Shown piece after piece: positions 34,574-44,800 of a stretch of 64,000 nt of DNA. The stretch is from assembly GCF_030547075.1 (NCBI RefSeq), contig NZ_JAUOQH010000006.1, positions 168,943 through 232,942 on the forward strand, read 5' to 3'. The first letter of the stretch is position 1, and each line of letters begins with the position of its first letter. Position numbers and translations under genes: made by a program. The notes below the pieces were generated by a model. That model did not search any database, was not told the origin of the DNA, and worked only from the letters and a program-made list of their open reading frames with translations. The stretch comes from Alteromonas sp. 1_MG-2023 (GTDB taxonomy: Bacteria; Pseudomonadota; Gammaproteobacteria; Enterobacterales; Alteromonadaceae).

Positions 34574-36421
34574 TTAGAAAGTGATGTCGAATGCTATGGT
34601 TAGCCGCTTTTCATTTGACGCTGTTGGCACGGTTCCATGCCATACATGTGAGGGGAACAACACCAGAGTTCCTTCTTTTGGCTCAACAATCAGTTCTGAT
34701 GGCAGTTTTACAAATGGGGGTTTATCTACTTGGCCAAAGTGTAAACATGCAGCCTGGCTATTGTCTTCATGGTTGTCTGGGTTATTGCCTGGTCTATTCT
34801 CTGGTTTACTCTCTAGTACAGAGGTTATTGCATTACCTGCTTCATTGCCTATTTGTACGTTAGGTAACTTTATATAAAGTACCCCACTAACCTGGGCTTT
34901 TGAATGATAATGGCTTGAATGAAACCCTCCTGCCTCTTTTATTAGAATGGACCATGAACCTGCAAATTCGGGTGTTTGGTAAAGCTCAGGCTCCTCATCA
35001 ATATGAAGATATGAAAATATCCCTCCCTTATTAGCGTGCACATACTGCTTCACGCAAGTTAGTATTTTGCTTTCAACAAATTTAAGATTTTGCGTATTTG
35101 CGGGAAATAGATTGCCGCGAGTTTGTTTGCCTGATTGTACGGTTTGATTAATAGGTTGATGCACACTGCCATGCATGTGTATTAACTCGTTTTGAAGCTG
35201 CTTTAATTGGCTAGCATCTATGGCTAAATCAAACCGCCCAACGAGTAAATCTAGTGGTGCAGAAACGTTTTCCAATCTATCTATAACATACTGATTCGCT
35301 CTCGCTATTTGATGATATTCGTCTATTTCATACAGGCTATTTATTATCTTTTTTGCGTAGCTTATATCACCAGTAGATAAGGCTAATTCTAACCGTTCCA
35401 TTTGTACTGCTGGGTTATCTGTTATCCATGTATGTCTCGCATCTAACAATGACGTTGCTTGTTCCCCGCGCTTGTTCAAACGAAGGCACTTGCTTAAGAG
35501 TAAGCTTAGCAGTTCACTCTTATTACTCTTCCCTATTCTGGCTTTTAAGAAGGTTTCTGCCTTAGCAAACTGCTTCCCTTCTAAAAGTAAGTTCACGTAA
35601 GCTAATACGACCGCATCATCGATAGGCGATTGAGTTAATAAGGTAGAAAAAGAGTCCAAATACGTATCCGTATTCCCCATTTCCCACAATATTCGTGACA
35701 GGTTCACATGACTTTCTACATACTTAGCATTTAGCGTTATAGCACTCTTATAAGCCTTCACTGCATTGTTAAAATCGCCGATATCTGAGTATGCATTTCC
35801 CAAGTTGTGTTGAACCGCATAATGAGAGATTTTAGTCGTTAATTTTTTCAATATTACAAGGGCTTCTTTCGGTCTATTGACGTATCGCAGCGCTATCGCT
35901 TTATCAATTTCTGTATTTGCTGAGGCTTCTACAGATAGTAATTGATCGGAGTAACGTAACACGAATTCATAAAGGCCGTATTGCTTCGCTACAGTCAATT
36001 GAACCTTCAATAACGGTATATTGATGGGGGCAATGAGTACGTGAAGTAGATATTTAACCAATGCTTTCTTGATACGATAACTAAGCAGAAAATTTAATAT
36101 TTCGCCTTGTGACGTGGGCGTGAGGTGTTGGCAGTTAATATTTTTATAAATACACCGCTGCGCTTCAGTTAATTGCCCGTTAGCAGCATAAGCAAACGCT
36201 AAACTGATATACACTTCATTGTTTGCGTACCCACTATTAATAGCAGACGCTAACCCTTCAATTGCGGTATCAAACAGCCCTAGTTTAACTTGGCAAAAAC
36301 TAATTACACGAAGTAGATTAGTATCGGTTGGAATATGCTTAGCCAGCAGTAATGCGCCGTCGAGCGCTTCATTGTATTTTGCTTCACCGACAAGTCGATA
36401 AATGCTTTCAAGGGTATTCAA
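34574..36421 (-). CDS. TPR protein fused to a putative 2OG-Fe(II) oxygenase
   Basis: A 615-residue cytosolic protein. Residues 1-370 are tandem TPR-like repeats (for example VQHNLGNAYSDIGDFNNAVKAYKSAITLNAKYVESHVNLSRILWEMGN). Residues 400-615 form a PF13759-type 2OG oxygenase domain. It has HSSHYHSKAQVSGVLYIKLP (iron ligands) and the distal LVLFPSHVWHGTVP, with an Arg in EKRLTIAFD. In the oxygenase domain about 35 residues of Asn/Pro/Glu-rich low-complexity sequence are inserted (near 540-570). TPR repeats would choose a protein or glycan target. It is unlinked by operon, but sits between the TonB operon and a receptor gene. Confidence 0.8.
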   Translation of the reverse strand: MNTLESIYRLVGEAKYNEALDGALLLAKHIPTDTNLLRVISFCQVKLGLFDTAIEGLASAINSGYANNEVYISLAFAYAANGQLTEAQRCIYKNINCQHLTPTSQGEILNFLLSYRIKKALVKYLLHVLIAPINIPLLKVQLTVAKQYGLYEFVLRYSDQLLSVEASANTEIDKAIALRYVNRPKEALVILKKLTTKISHYAVQHNLGNAYSDIGDFNNAVKAYKSAITLNAKYVESHVNLSRILWEMGNTDTYLDSFSTLLTQSPIDDAVVLAYVNLLLEGKQFAKAETFLKARIGKSNKSELLSLLLSKCLRLNKRGEQATSLLDARHTWITDNPAVQMERLELALSTGDISYAKKIINSLYEIDEYHQIARANQYVIDRLENVSAPLDLLVGRFDLAIDASQLKQLQNELIHMHGSVHQPINQTVQSGKQTRGNLFPANTQNLKFVESKILTCVKQYVHANKGGIFSYLHIDEEPELYQTPEFAGSWSILIKEAGGFHSSHYHSKAQVSGVLYIKLPNVQIGNEAGNAITSVLESKPENRPGNNPDNHEDNSQAACLHFGQVDKPPFVKLPSELIVEPKEGTLVLFPSHVWHGTVPTASNEKRLTIAFDITF

Positions 36422-36510
36422 AGCTTCATACCAAATTTATTTTCACTATTAGCACTAATGACTGCGTTATGTTTTTTATCTTAAATTGCAGTTAGCATCA
36501 AGAATAAAAA

Positions 36511-36534
36511 AGCCAGCTAGAAGCTGGCTTTTTT
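36511..36534 (-). terminator. Terminator of the 951-residue receptor gene
   Basis: AGCCAGCT (36511-36518) and AGCTGGCT (36522-36529) form an eight-base stem with loop AGA. On the minus strand the run TTTTT follows the stem (AAAAA at 36506-36510 on the plus strand); a T-run on the plus strand also makes it bidirectional. Confidence 0.8.
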
Positions 36535-36566
36535 TTAACTAATAAAAGTATTTCATAAGTCTAGAC

Positions 36567-39422
36567 TTAGAAAGATACCTTAACATTAGTGAATAAGTAA
36601 CGACCAAGTGTGTCGTAGAAACCAGCAACAGTGTTAGCGTTTGTTGCAATAGCACTACCAACCAATGGTGGCTCTTTATCAAGAATGTTGTTCACACCTA
36701 CGCTAAGCGATACGTGTTCATTAACAATGTAGTTACCACTTAAGTCAAAGAAAGAATATGAAGCTATTTCTCCTTCTGTACCTGTGATATCAACATCGCC
36801 GTAGTATCTCCAGCGAGCGATTGCAGTCCAATCGTCTAGGCTATAGTTAGCTGTCAACGTGTGACGCCATTTAGGCTGAGCAAAACATACTGCACTTACT
36901 GTTCCAGAACAATCATAATCAAGCGATGAATCTGAAAGTAACGGCTTGTAAGTTTTGTCTAGATTGTAAGAACCAACGAAGTTAGTTTTTAATGTACCTG
37001 GACCAACGTCATAGCTGTAAGCCATATCAACATCGATACCAGCCCACTCACGACCACCAACGTTATCAGATAAGTCAGTGATGAATGCATCTTGGCTAAT
37101 CCATAAGCTACCTGCAGCACTACGTTCTATGTTGTCACAGAACTCACCACGAGTTGCACACAAGTCAAGAATCGTTTGTGAACCAACTGTACCGATAACT
37201 TTTTCCATTTCAATTGACCAGTAATCAATTGCAACTTCGAAGTTTTCAAACGGTGTAGCTACAACACCAACAGTAAACGTATCAGCTTCTTCAGGCTCTA
37301 GATTTGGGTTACCACCAGAGAAATCATTGTACTGGTCAGCAGGGTTAGCAGTGATTGCACCGTATTGAGCAGCAGTTACGCCAGTAAGCGCACACTGTGC
37401 TTCAGTGTACAAAGGAACACCTGTATCAGGTTGGTTTGCACAACCATCAATACCACCCCACAGGCCTACACTTTGTGAAGCGAAAAGTTCACTGATGTTT
37501 GGAGCACGAATTGCACGGTTAAAGCTTGCACGCAATTTGTAGTCTTCAGTGATAGACCAGTCAGCAGCTACTTTATAAGTGGTCGCGTTACCTGAAGTAT
37601 CATAATCAGAAAGACGAAGTGCTAAGTCAACGGTTAGGTTTTCAAAACCAGGCGCGTCATCAATAAGAGGAACACTCACTTCTGTAAAGAATTCATTTAC
37701 GTTGAATGAACCAGTAAGGCTCTCAGTAGGACCACCTTGACCAACAAGTGAACCGTCTTGGTAAACAGAGTCAGAAACACGTTCGAAATCGGTTTCTCTA
37801 CGCTCTAAACCGAACACTGCAGCAACTGGAGCAGATGCACTTGGAAGACCAAAATCAAACTCACCAGTAACGAAACCGTTATAAATGATTAGTGATGTGT
37901 TACCCGTTAAGACAGCAGTACCAGAAAGCTGTGCAGCCTGTTCTGCAGTTACACCACCTGGCGTGTAAACTTGGTAAAGTAAGCATTCATCTGTACATTC
38001 TGTACCCACTTCGCCAACAGTTGGAGAAATTGAAGGTAAGAATAAATCGTTGATGTAAGCTGATGATGAGCTAGTAGAAGAGTACATGTAGCTAACATCG
38101 TACGACCAGTTGTCGTTAAGAATACCTTCAACACCCGCAACCATACGGAAAGAGTTATGTTCAAGGTTATCAGCACGTGGGCCGCCTTCTACATTACGCT
38201 TACCAATATAAGCCACAAATTGGTCTGCATCAGTTTGACCAAACGCAGTTTGAATTTGGGATAATTGAGAGTCAGATAAAATTGGGTTGTTGTAATCAAA
38301 TAAGTATTCAGCGCCGTAGAACGTACCAGATTCAGCGATTTGACCCGCCGTTCTGTCGTTCATATAGTTCATTTCTAAGTATGCGCTAGTATCGTCATTG
38401 ATGTCATAATCAACAAATGCACCTAAAGAGAAACGCTCGTTAGGACGCATGAAGTGGTTGATAGGCGCGTAGTTATAAAGGTTAGAACCATCATATGGAG
38501 AGAATGAACCATCATCGTTCAAGCTCCAGAATAACTCATTTGAGTAATCTACCGCACCGTCAACTACTGGGTAGAAGAAAGAGTTAGGAAGTACAGCAGT
38601 TGATGAACCACCACAAGATGTAGCTGTTGTGTTTAGTGCACATGATGAGTAATCGCGCTCACCTTGAAGCATTTCGTTGTTACGACGCCATGTACCGTAA
38701 ACGGTTGCATGACCTTTACCGCCGTCGAAATCACCACCAGCAGTAACGCTGATGTTGTAAGACTCACCGCCAATGCCGTTGCTTCCATCTGGGTAATCGA
38801 AGCCAGCCTCGTCCATCAAGCCTTGGATATAACCATTATCGTTATTATGTTGATAACCTGCTGCACCGGCTTGAATTTCAAAACCTGTGAAGTCAGTATC
38901 CATTACGAAGTTAACTACACCCGCTACCGCGTCAGCACCGTAAGTAGTAGAAGCACCACCTGTAAGTACGTCAACACGTTTAACTAAAGAAGTTGGGATT
39001 TGGTTTACATCACCAGCTTGGCTGTAAACACCGCCTGGCTGTAGACGACGACCGTTAACCAATACTAGCGTACGGTTAGCACCCAAACCACGAAGGTCAA
39101 GGTTAGCAACACCAGAAGCGCCGTTAGCTTGGAACGCAGTTTGCGCAGCTTCGATTTGAGGAAGGGTATTCATTACGTCTTCAATACGAGTGAAACCCGT
39201 AGATTGAATAACTTGCGCATCGATAGTTAGAACTGGGCTAGCCGATTCTAATGATGTTCTTTTGATTCGCGAACCTGTTACGGAAATTTTCTCGATCGTT
39301 TCACCTGCAGCTTCCTCTTCTTCTTGCGCAACAACAGATGCAGAAGAAAGCATGGTAGCTGATAGAGCGCCAAACGCGCAGGCGAGCTTAACTGACTTAG
39401 CCAGTTTAGAATTTGTAAACAT
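36567..39422 (-). CDS. TonB-dependent receptor, large class
   Basis: A 951-residue outer-membrane receptor with a signal peptide (MFTNSKLAKSVKLACAFGAL..., cut near VVAQ). A TonB box-like EKISVTGSRIKR is followed by the plug domain (about 60-180, including ANLDLRGLGANRTLVLVNGRRLQPGG). The barrel ends in GRYLFTNVKVSF. It resembles the Alteromonas group of receptors for carbohydrates, peptides or other nutrients; the ligand cannot be named. It has its own terminator. It lies close to the TonB operon that could energise it. Confidence 0.93.
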   Translation of the reverse strand: MFTNSKLAKSVKLACAFGALSATMLSSASVVAQEEEEAAGETIEKISVTGSRIKRTSLESASPVLTIDAQVIQSTGFTRIEDVMNTLPQIEAAQTAFQANGASGVANLDLRGLGANRTLVLVNGRRLQPGGVYSQAGDVNQIPTSLVKRVDVLTGGASTTYGADAVAGVVNFVMDTDFTGFEIQAGAAGYQHNNDNGYIQGLMDEAGFDYPDGSNGIGGESYNISVTAGGDFDGGKGHATVYGTWRRNNEMLQGERDYSSCALNTTATSCGGSSTAVLPNSFFYPVVDGAVDYSNELFWSLNDDGSFSPYDGSNLYNYAPINHFMRPNERFSLGAFVDYDINDDTSAYLEMNYMNDRTAGQIAESGTFYGAEYLFDYNNPILSDSQLSQIQTAFGQTDADQFVAYIGKRNVEGGPRADNLEHNSFRMVAGVEGILNDNWSYDVSYMYSSTSSSSAYINDLFLPSISPTVGEVGTECTDECLLYQVYTPGGVTAEQAAQLSGTAVLTGNTSLIIYNGFVTGEFDFGLPSASAPVAAVFGLERRETDFERVSDSVYQDGSLVGQGGPTESLTGSFNVNEFFTEVSVPLIDDAPGFENLTVDLALRLSDYDTSGNATTYKVAADWSITEDYKLRASFNRAIRAPNISELFASQSVGLWGGIDGCANQPDTGVPLYTEAQCALTGVTAAQYGAITANPADQYNDFSGGNPNLEPEEADTFTVGVVATPFENFEVAIDYWSIEMEKVIGTVGSQTILDLCATRGEFCDNIERSAAGSLWISQDAFITDLSDNVGGREWAGIDVDMAYSYDVGPGTLKTNFVGSYNLDKTYKPLLSDSSLDYDCSGTVSAVCFAQPKWRHTLTANYSLDDWTAIARWRYYGDVDITGTEGEIASYSFFDLSGNYIVNEHVSLSVGVNNILDKEPPLVGSAIATNANTVAGFYDTLGRYLFTNVKVSF

Positions 39423-39730
39423 GTGTTGTCTCCCTGGACCACTAAAGCTTGTTTAGTGAGTATTTCTAAAATCGTTTATAACGAATTATTATTAGTAAGG
39501 TCAAAGCCTCACTAAGATAATAAACACAACAAGAGGAAACGGTCAACTGAGATCAGGAGCGTAATAATTAAAAGTTCAATTTTTTTCGGATATTTTTCCT
39601 TTTTTCGTAAATATTTACTTACATTTTACATATACATTACGTTGCGAGGCCTTGCAGCGGTTAGTTTTTAATCACTCCAAGACAAACTGCCAAGGAAGTG
39701 CGATAAGTCGCACTTCCCTAGCATCAGATC
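39423..39730. other. Intergenic region between two receptor genes
   Basis: No gene is seen. It contains the promoter of the 951-residue receptor and, near its right end, a hairpin that closes the upstream receptor gene (39694-39717). Confidence 0.6.
39694..39717 (-). terminator. Strong hairpin after the Oar-like receptor
   Basis: GGAAGTGCGA and TCGCACTTCC form a perfect ten-base stem with loop TAAG, 14 bases past the stop codon on the minus strand. The following bases (TTGGCAGTTTG) are only moderately T-rich, so it may be a transcript-protecting hairpin rather than a strict intrinsic terminator. Confidence 0.6.
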
Positions 39731-42676
39731 TTAAAATGTGTAGTTCACACTAAAGCGAACATAACGAGGAGTTTGCCATGCGGTAGGCGTTCCATAGTTA
39801 GGATCCACATCTGGGTTTAATGGATCTTCCGACAATTCACTGTCATAGATCTCGTAAACTTCAGTCACTTTATCGTTGTTCAGTACGTTGAATACGTCTG
39901 CACGAACAACCAATGTTTGATCTTCACCAATATCAATATTGTAAGATGCTGAAATATCAATTGAGTAGTAGCTACTCGTGCGACCGCGTGAACCACGAGG
40001 TGAAAGTTCACCACCTGCGTAGAAAGATTCAGAATCGTATGCTTGCGCAAATGTATCTGTAGGGTGGTAACCAAATGCGTTAATTGGTCTACCAGTCCAA
40101 AACTGTAGGTTTGCACCTAAGGTTAGGTCTTCAGTAACCGCATAGGCACCGTACATTTTCACTTGGTGACGACGATCTTGTGGAAGGTCACCGTAAGCGC
40201 CATCTAATAATCCAGGTTGGTCGAACAATGTTGTTAGACCGGCATCGTCCTGTCCGTTATCCGAACGAACATATCCCTCGTTATTACCCCAGTTGTGCGA
40301 CCATGTATAAGCAGCGTTGAACATCCAAACGCCATCCCAAGCACGTTGGAATGTAAAGTCAACGGCAGCATATTTACGTATTGAGTCTGGGTAGCCTAAG
40401 TCTTCGGCTGACAAATCCATATAAACTAATTCGCCATTAGCTCCGGGCAATTCAGTGGTACCAACGCGCATATCAATATTCGGGTTAGTTAAAACATATT
40501 GATGGAAACCACCCCAAATATCAGAAACGTCACCGTAGCCATTTGCCGCAGCCCATTCGATTACCGCTGCATCAATAGCCATATCTTCAACAGTAGTTGC
40601 CAATTCACGGTAAGTACCTTGAATTGCCATGCTCCACTCGTCGTTCAATTGGAACTGATAACCAGCAATAAATTCATCTGAGTACATTGCGTCAATATTT
40701 TGATCCACTAGCTCAGCAGGTGACTTTGCTTCACCGTTAGCGAAAACATCGTCAGGCTGCGTTTTATCACCCGTAAGATTAGGAATGAATAAAGACTCAT
40801 CAGCGTATCCGTCAAACTCATAGTATTCTTGAGTGTAAGTCTCTGCACCAGCCAAACGAATATTAGTGTTAGCGGCTACTGGAAGGTAGTAACGGCCAAA
40901 ACTTGCCCATGCTTTTGTCTCACCATCGCCCCGAACATCCCATACAGCACCTAATCGAAGTGCCCAAAGGTTATCAAGTTTTACGAAAGTTTCGCCGTCC
41001 GCGTTGAAGTTTTCAAAAGAGTCGTTACGAATACCCGCATTAATCACTAGGTTATCAGTAACCTGCCATTGGTCTTGCACGTAGAAAGCAATATTTTCTG
41101 AATCGAAATCACCACCAACTTCATAATCTCTATGACGCACTTGGTAGATTTCTTCGTTTGCAGGATCGTCATCATTTACGTAATAAAGATAGTATGCGCC
41201 ACCTGAGTTAATGGTGTAACTACTTGCTGTTAAGTTTTCGTAGTCGTAACCGAAGCGAATTGAGTGGTCGCCAATATACCAGTCAGCATCGATGCGAATA
41301 ACTTCACGTTTATCGTCACCCTGCTCAACAGTAAAACCAGCCCACGTGCTTGTTGGAACAAAAGCACCAGTACTATCGTAAGTAAAGTATGCTACTGGAT
41401 TAGCATCTAACTCACTACGAACGGTACGATCTTGCTTGTTCACGCCGTACTGAGCTGAGATCGAGAAATCATCAGTGATGATACTCGTCCATTTAGCTGT
41501 GTAGTTCAGGCCACCTTCATCTTCGTAACCAACTCTCGAGTCTTTGGTAAAAACGCCATCAGTTGAATCAAATGTTTGGATTTCAGTTGAACGCTCATCT
41601 GAAAATACTGTTACTTCCAATATGTTATTTTCAGTTGCATACCAATCAACTTTTGCTACCCAGAACGCATCTTCATCGGTTTCTGTAAAGCCATTTTGAA
41701 CTAGGCCATCACTGTTTATCTGCTGTTCACCAACGTAATTCTCTTCTACAGAGCGCGGGTTAAACAACGCATAGAAGAATAATTTGTCTTCAATTAGCGC
41801 GCCACTTGCCCACACGTTTGCATCCCACGAGTCTTTTTCATCGCCGGTATTATCAATGCGGTAAGTGCCATTAGTTGTTCTTCTGTAAGAGTTCTTCTGC
41901 TCACGAAGTGCATCAGGCTCCCAGTAAACATTTACGCCAGCTTTAAATTCGTTGCTACCACTTTTAGTTTTAGCGTTAATAACACCGCCAGTTATACGGC
42001 CGTATTCCGCCGAGTAACCACCAGTTTTAACTTCAAAGGTTTCGTACATGTCGAAAGGTGGCTCACTTGAACCAACACCCGTTCTGAAGTTAGTAATATT
42101 TAAACCATTAATGTAGTAACCGTTCTCACCAACAGATGCACCACCAATTGAAGGAAGGTCACCAAACGCTGAGTCACCTTGGGTTGTACCTGGTGCTAAT
42201 AATGCAACTGACGTTAAATTACGAGGCACTGGAACTCTATCTAGTGTAACGGTGTCTACCACGATGCCCGTGCTAGAACTTGTTACGTCTACCATAGCAA
42301 TTGTTGAACCTGTTACTTCGATTCGTTCAACATCATCACTGGCAAGTTTCATGTTTAGGTTGGTTTTACCACTAATACCAACTTTTACTGATTCTTGGAT
42401 TGTGTTGCGGAAACCGTCTTTTTCAGCAACAACCTTGTAGATACCGGCAGGTAGAAGTGGGAAACGAAAATCGCCACCCTCGTCAGTTTGGACTGTACGA
42501 ACCAAACCAGTATCAATATTAGTGATTGTTACAGTAACACCACTAATTTCCGCACCGCTAATTTCTACAGTGCTACCTTGAATAAAACCATTTGTGTCGT
42601 TCGCAAACACTGGTGTCGCAACACCAAGACTGAGTGCTACAGCAAACGCCGCTGCACTTCTTTTATAATGAAGCAT
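39731..42676 (-). CDS. TonB-dependent receptor with carboxypeptidase-regulatory-like N-domain (Oar-like)
   Basis: A 981-residue receptor. After the signal peptide (ends VATPVFA) comes a carboxypeptidase-regulatory-like beta-sandwich (about 30-115: VTVTITNIDTGLVRTVQTDEGGDFRFPLLPAGIYKVVAEKDGFR). A plug domain follows, with GYYINGLNITNFRTG and GYSAEYGRITGGVINAKTKSGSNEF. The barrel closes with YVRFSVNYTF. This is the Oar-like class typical of Alteromonadales and Bacteroidetes, linked to large substrates or protein export; the ligand is unknown. It is transcribed alone. Confidence 0.93.
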   Translation of the reverse strand: MLHYKRSAAAFAVALSLGVATPVFANDTNGFIQGSTVEISGAEISGVTVTITNIDTGLVRTVQTDEGGDFRFPLLPAGIYKVVAEKDGFRNTIQESVKVGISGKTNLNMKLASDDVERIEVTGSTIAMVDVTSSSTGIVVDTVTLDRVPVPRNLTSVALLAPGTTQGDSAFGDLPSIGGASVGENGYYINGLNITNFRTGVGSSEPPFDMYETFEVKTGGYSAEYGRITGGVINAKTKSGSNEFKAGVNVYWEPDALREQKNSYRRTTNGTYRIDNTGDEKDSWDANVWASGALIEDKLFFYALFNPRSVEENYVGEQQINSDGLVQNGFTETDEDAFWVAKVDWYATENNILEVTVFSDERSTEIQTFDSTDGVFTKDSRVGYEDEGGLNYTAKWTSIITDDFSISAQYGVNKQDRTVRSELDANPVAYFTYDSTGAFVPTSTWAGFTVEQGDDKREVIRIDADWYIGDHSIRFGYDYENLTASSYTINSGGAYYLYYVNDDDPANEEIYQVRHRDYEVGGDFDSENIAFYVQDQWQVTDNLVINAGIRNDSFENFNADGETFVKLDNLWALRLGAVWDVRGDGETKAWASFGRYYLPVAANTNIRLAGAETYTQEYYEFDGYADESLFIPNLTGDKTQPDDVFANGEAKSPAELVDQNIDAMYSDEFIAGYQFQLNDEWSMAIQGTYRELATTVEDMAIDAAVIEWAAANGYGDVSDIWGGFHQYVLTNPNIDMRVGTTELPGANGELVYMDLSAEDLGYPDSIRKYAAVDFTFQRAWDGVWMFNAAYTWSHNWGNNEGYVRSDNGQDDAGLTTLFDQPGLLDGAYGDLPQDRRHQVKMYGAYAVTEDLTLGANLQFWTGRPINAFGYHPTDTFAQAYDSESFYAGGELSPRGSRGRTSSYYSIDISASYNIDIGEDQTLVVRADVFNVLNNDKVTEVYEIYDSELSEDPLNPDVDPNYGTPTAWQTPRYVRFSVNYTF

Positions 42677-42971
42677 GTATAACTCCCTGGAATGTGTGTT
42701 TTCGTTAGTCTTAACTTTTGCTTAACACAGCACAAAGAAAATCTAAACGATTGATTTTTATACAGATTTTCAAAAAATCCGAAAGGATAATTGACACAGG
42801 AAGGTACTTGGTTCAAGCATTTACACAATACTTACGTTAAATGACATTTGGCAGAACTTTCAAAATCCATTGAAAGTTCAGATGCAGCAAGGCTTGGGGC
42901 AGATTTGCGATTATTGGTGGGTTTGCGACGAATTGCATTCGTCGCAAATAGTAAAATGTTGTTTTTTTCTT

Positions 42972-44075
42972 CTATTGTAAATAGAAACCCAAACTACGTT
43001 TTACTGGTTCAGGTAATTCAGGAAGTGAACTTTTTGGTAAAAGGAACGTAGCCATGTTGAAAAAATCGACAAACACCCTGTTTGACTCGGTTGTTTTCTT
43101 CAAATAATGATGGCCAGATGAGCCTCCCGTACCTATTTTTGTTCCTAGCATTCGTTGAACCATCATGGCATGTCTATAACGCCATAATGTAAGCTGTTCA
43201 TCTATTTCGGTGAGTGCGGTAATAAGCTGAAACGGTAAATTGAAAACAGGCTCTTCAGCATATTGTTTTATAAATAATGCTGACAATAACGCTTCATGAG
43301 ATAGCCGAAACTTGCCTTGACTGCGCAAATCTTCATACGTTGCATGGTTAAATAGCCCATCAAAGCTTTCTCTAGTCGATTGCCAATCTTTAAGCTCTTG
43401 CCGTTGTTCTAGCTCTGATAGAAATGCATTTTTCATTATGATTTCTTTGTCGTCGTTGAGCATTTCATCTGTTGCTCTTCGATAATACTCCCAAAAATGA
43501 AAATCATTCGTTTTAAGTAGTGGCATTCGCGCTAACCATTTATCGACTAATTCGAACAAGCTTGGTTTGTCTTCTAACGCTTCAAGTAAGCTTCGATCAT
43601 CGTCACTCAACCGGTTATAAAAACTTTGCTTATCAAAATCGATGCGAAACTCTCTTTTAAGGCCCAATGAAATTTCAAGCTGTTTGAATTGAATACTTTG
43701 AAAGCCTGAGGCGGGAACGAGGTAATCTCTGAAAGCGAGAAATTGCTGCGGTGTCATGGTTTCCATAATACCTATTTGATCATTCATTAATTTTTGTATT
43801 TGAATAACTCTGTGCAGTCTATGCACTACCGAAGTTAACTGCTGATCTTTTACAGATACTTGGTTAAATGTGTCGATTACCGCATTCAGCTCATGTAACA
43901 GTTGCTTAAACCACAATTCATATACTTGGTGCACTATGATAAATAGCATTTCCTCGTGAGCTGGCTCACCGTATTTAGTACTTTGAAGTTTTTGCGCGCC
44001 AAGTACTTTATCTAACGCCAAATAATCGCCGTAATAGCAGGGTTCTATATTCTTTTTCATGCCAAATATTCTCAT
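42972..44075 (-). CDS. kynA: Tryptophan 2,3-dioxygenase
   Basis: The haem enzyme opens the indole ring of tryptophan to N-formylkynurenine, the first step of the kynurenine pathway. The signature HEEMLFIIVHQVYELWFKQLLHEL is at about 38-62, with the distal-side His. The proximal haem ligand region is YRHAMMVQRMLGTKIGTGGSSGHHYL near 300-330. At 367 aa it is normal for the proteobacterial form. The start is uncertain between 44075 and 44060; neither has a strong ribosome binding site. No kynurenine formamidase or kynureninase is in this window. Confidence 0.92.
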   Translation of the reverse strand: MRIFGMKKNIEPCYYGDYLALDKVLGAQKLQSTKYGEPAHEEMLFIIVHQVYELWFKQLLHELNAVIDTFNQVSVKDQQLTSVVHRLHRVIQIQKLMNDQIGIMETMTPQQFLAFRDYLVPASGFQSIQFKQLEISLGLKREFRIDFDKQSFYNRLSDDDRSLLEALEDKPSLFELVDKWLARMPLLKTNDFHFWEYYRRATDEMLNDDKEIIMKNAFLSELEQRQELKDWQSTRESFDGLFNHATYEDLRSQGKFRLSHEALLSALFIKQYAEEPVFNLPFQLITALTEIDEQLTLWRYRHAMMVQRMLGTKIGTGGSSGHHYLKKTTESNRVFVDFFNMATFLLPKSSLPELPEPVKRSLGFYLQ

Positions 44076-44238
44076 CGTCGTTATGCATAGATAGAAATAC
44101 TAACACCGCTAACTCGACATCGACAAAATACAGGCTATAAATTATCTAGGGGTATGTATTAACAACTTGAACAATATGCATACTTATAAAAAATAAAGAG
44201 TAATTATTAAATTAGGGCATACAAATTAAGGTATTGAT

Positions 44239-44526
44239 ATGAAGCTTGATGACGATATTCATAATTATTATGAACACTTGGTATTAGAGCGCGTTACCGA
44301 ATTAGGGCTAGATAACAGTAAAAGCCCTGATTATTTAGCCGACTTATGTTGTTTGGCGCTTAATCAAGTTCCGCCGCGCTACATTCGTTACGAAGTCGAT
44401 ATGGCTTTTTATCTTCCACAAAGTGAACGAAACCAAATGGAAATGAACGTAACTTACGCTGTCGACAATGCGATAAAATACCTAGATGGCAATGATAAAT
44501 CGCCAACCAATGAGAAAGCAGACTAA
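44239..44526 (+). CDS. ComFB-family protein
   Basis: A 95-residue protein whose NYYEHLVLERVTELGL and YLADLCCLALNQVPPRYIRYEVDM match the ComFB family. The LALNxLPPRY segment is the family mark. ComFB proteins were reported as cyclic-di-GMP receptors in other bacteria; here that role is only possible, although the GGDEF-EAL gene at 11.8 kb shows c-di-GMP signalling in the organism. It is divergent from kynA. Confidence 0.8.
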   Translation: MKLDDDIHNYYEHLVLERVTELGLDNSKSPDYLADLCCLALNQVPPRYIRYEVDMAFYLPQSERNQMEMNVTYAVDNAIKYLDGNDKSPTNEKAD

Positions 44527-44565
44527 CGTTTCGAAAATACCGGCTTAATGTGTGGCTATATATGA

Positions 44566-44625
44566 AATAGCTATTTTTGAAGTAGCTATCTTTGGAGTAG
44601 CTATCTTTGGAGTAGCTATCTTTGA
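44566..44625. repeat. 15-base tandem repeats (AGTAGCTATCTTTGG)
   Basis: Three near-perfect 15-base units at 44581-44625 follow a diverged fourth copy (44566-44580). A 72-codon reading frame across them gives AIFEV/AIFGV pentapeptides, but no ribosome binding site or conserved domain supports it, so it is listed as a repeat only. Confidence 0.8.
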
Positions 44626-44800
44626 TAGTAAAACGCTAGAAAACAGCTTCGTGGAAGATGCGTTTAAGGGGTTAGCTTTTAAAGGCTTTGCTATAAGTAA
44701 GTCACTTTTAAGGGCTATTTTGAAGAGCTATTTTAAACGCTTAGTTTTACAAAGGTTCGCTTTGTTATAAAACGGCTTAATGGAAATTAGAGGGGAATTG

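Noticed and set aside
44552..44770. 72-codon frame made of AIFxV repeats
   Set aside because: The frame is created by the 15-base tandem repeat; there is no clear ribosome binding site or known domain.
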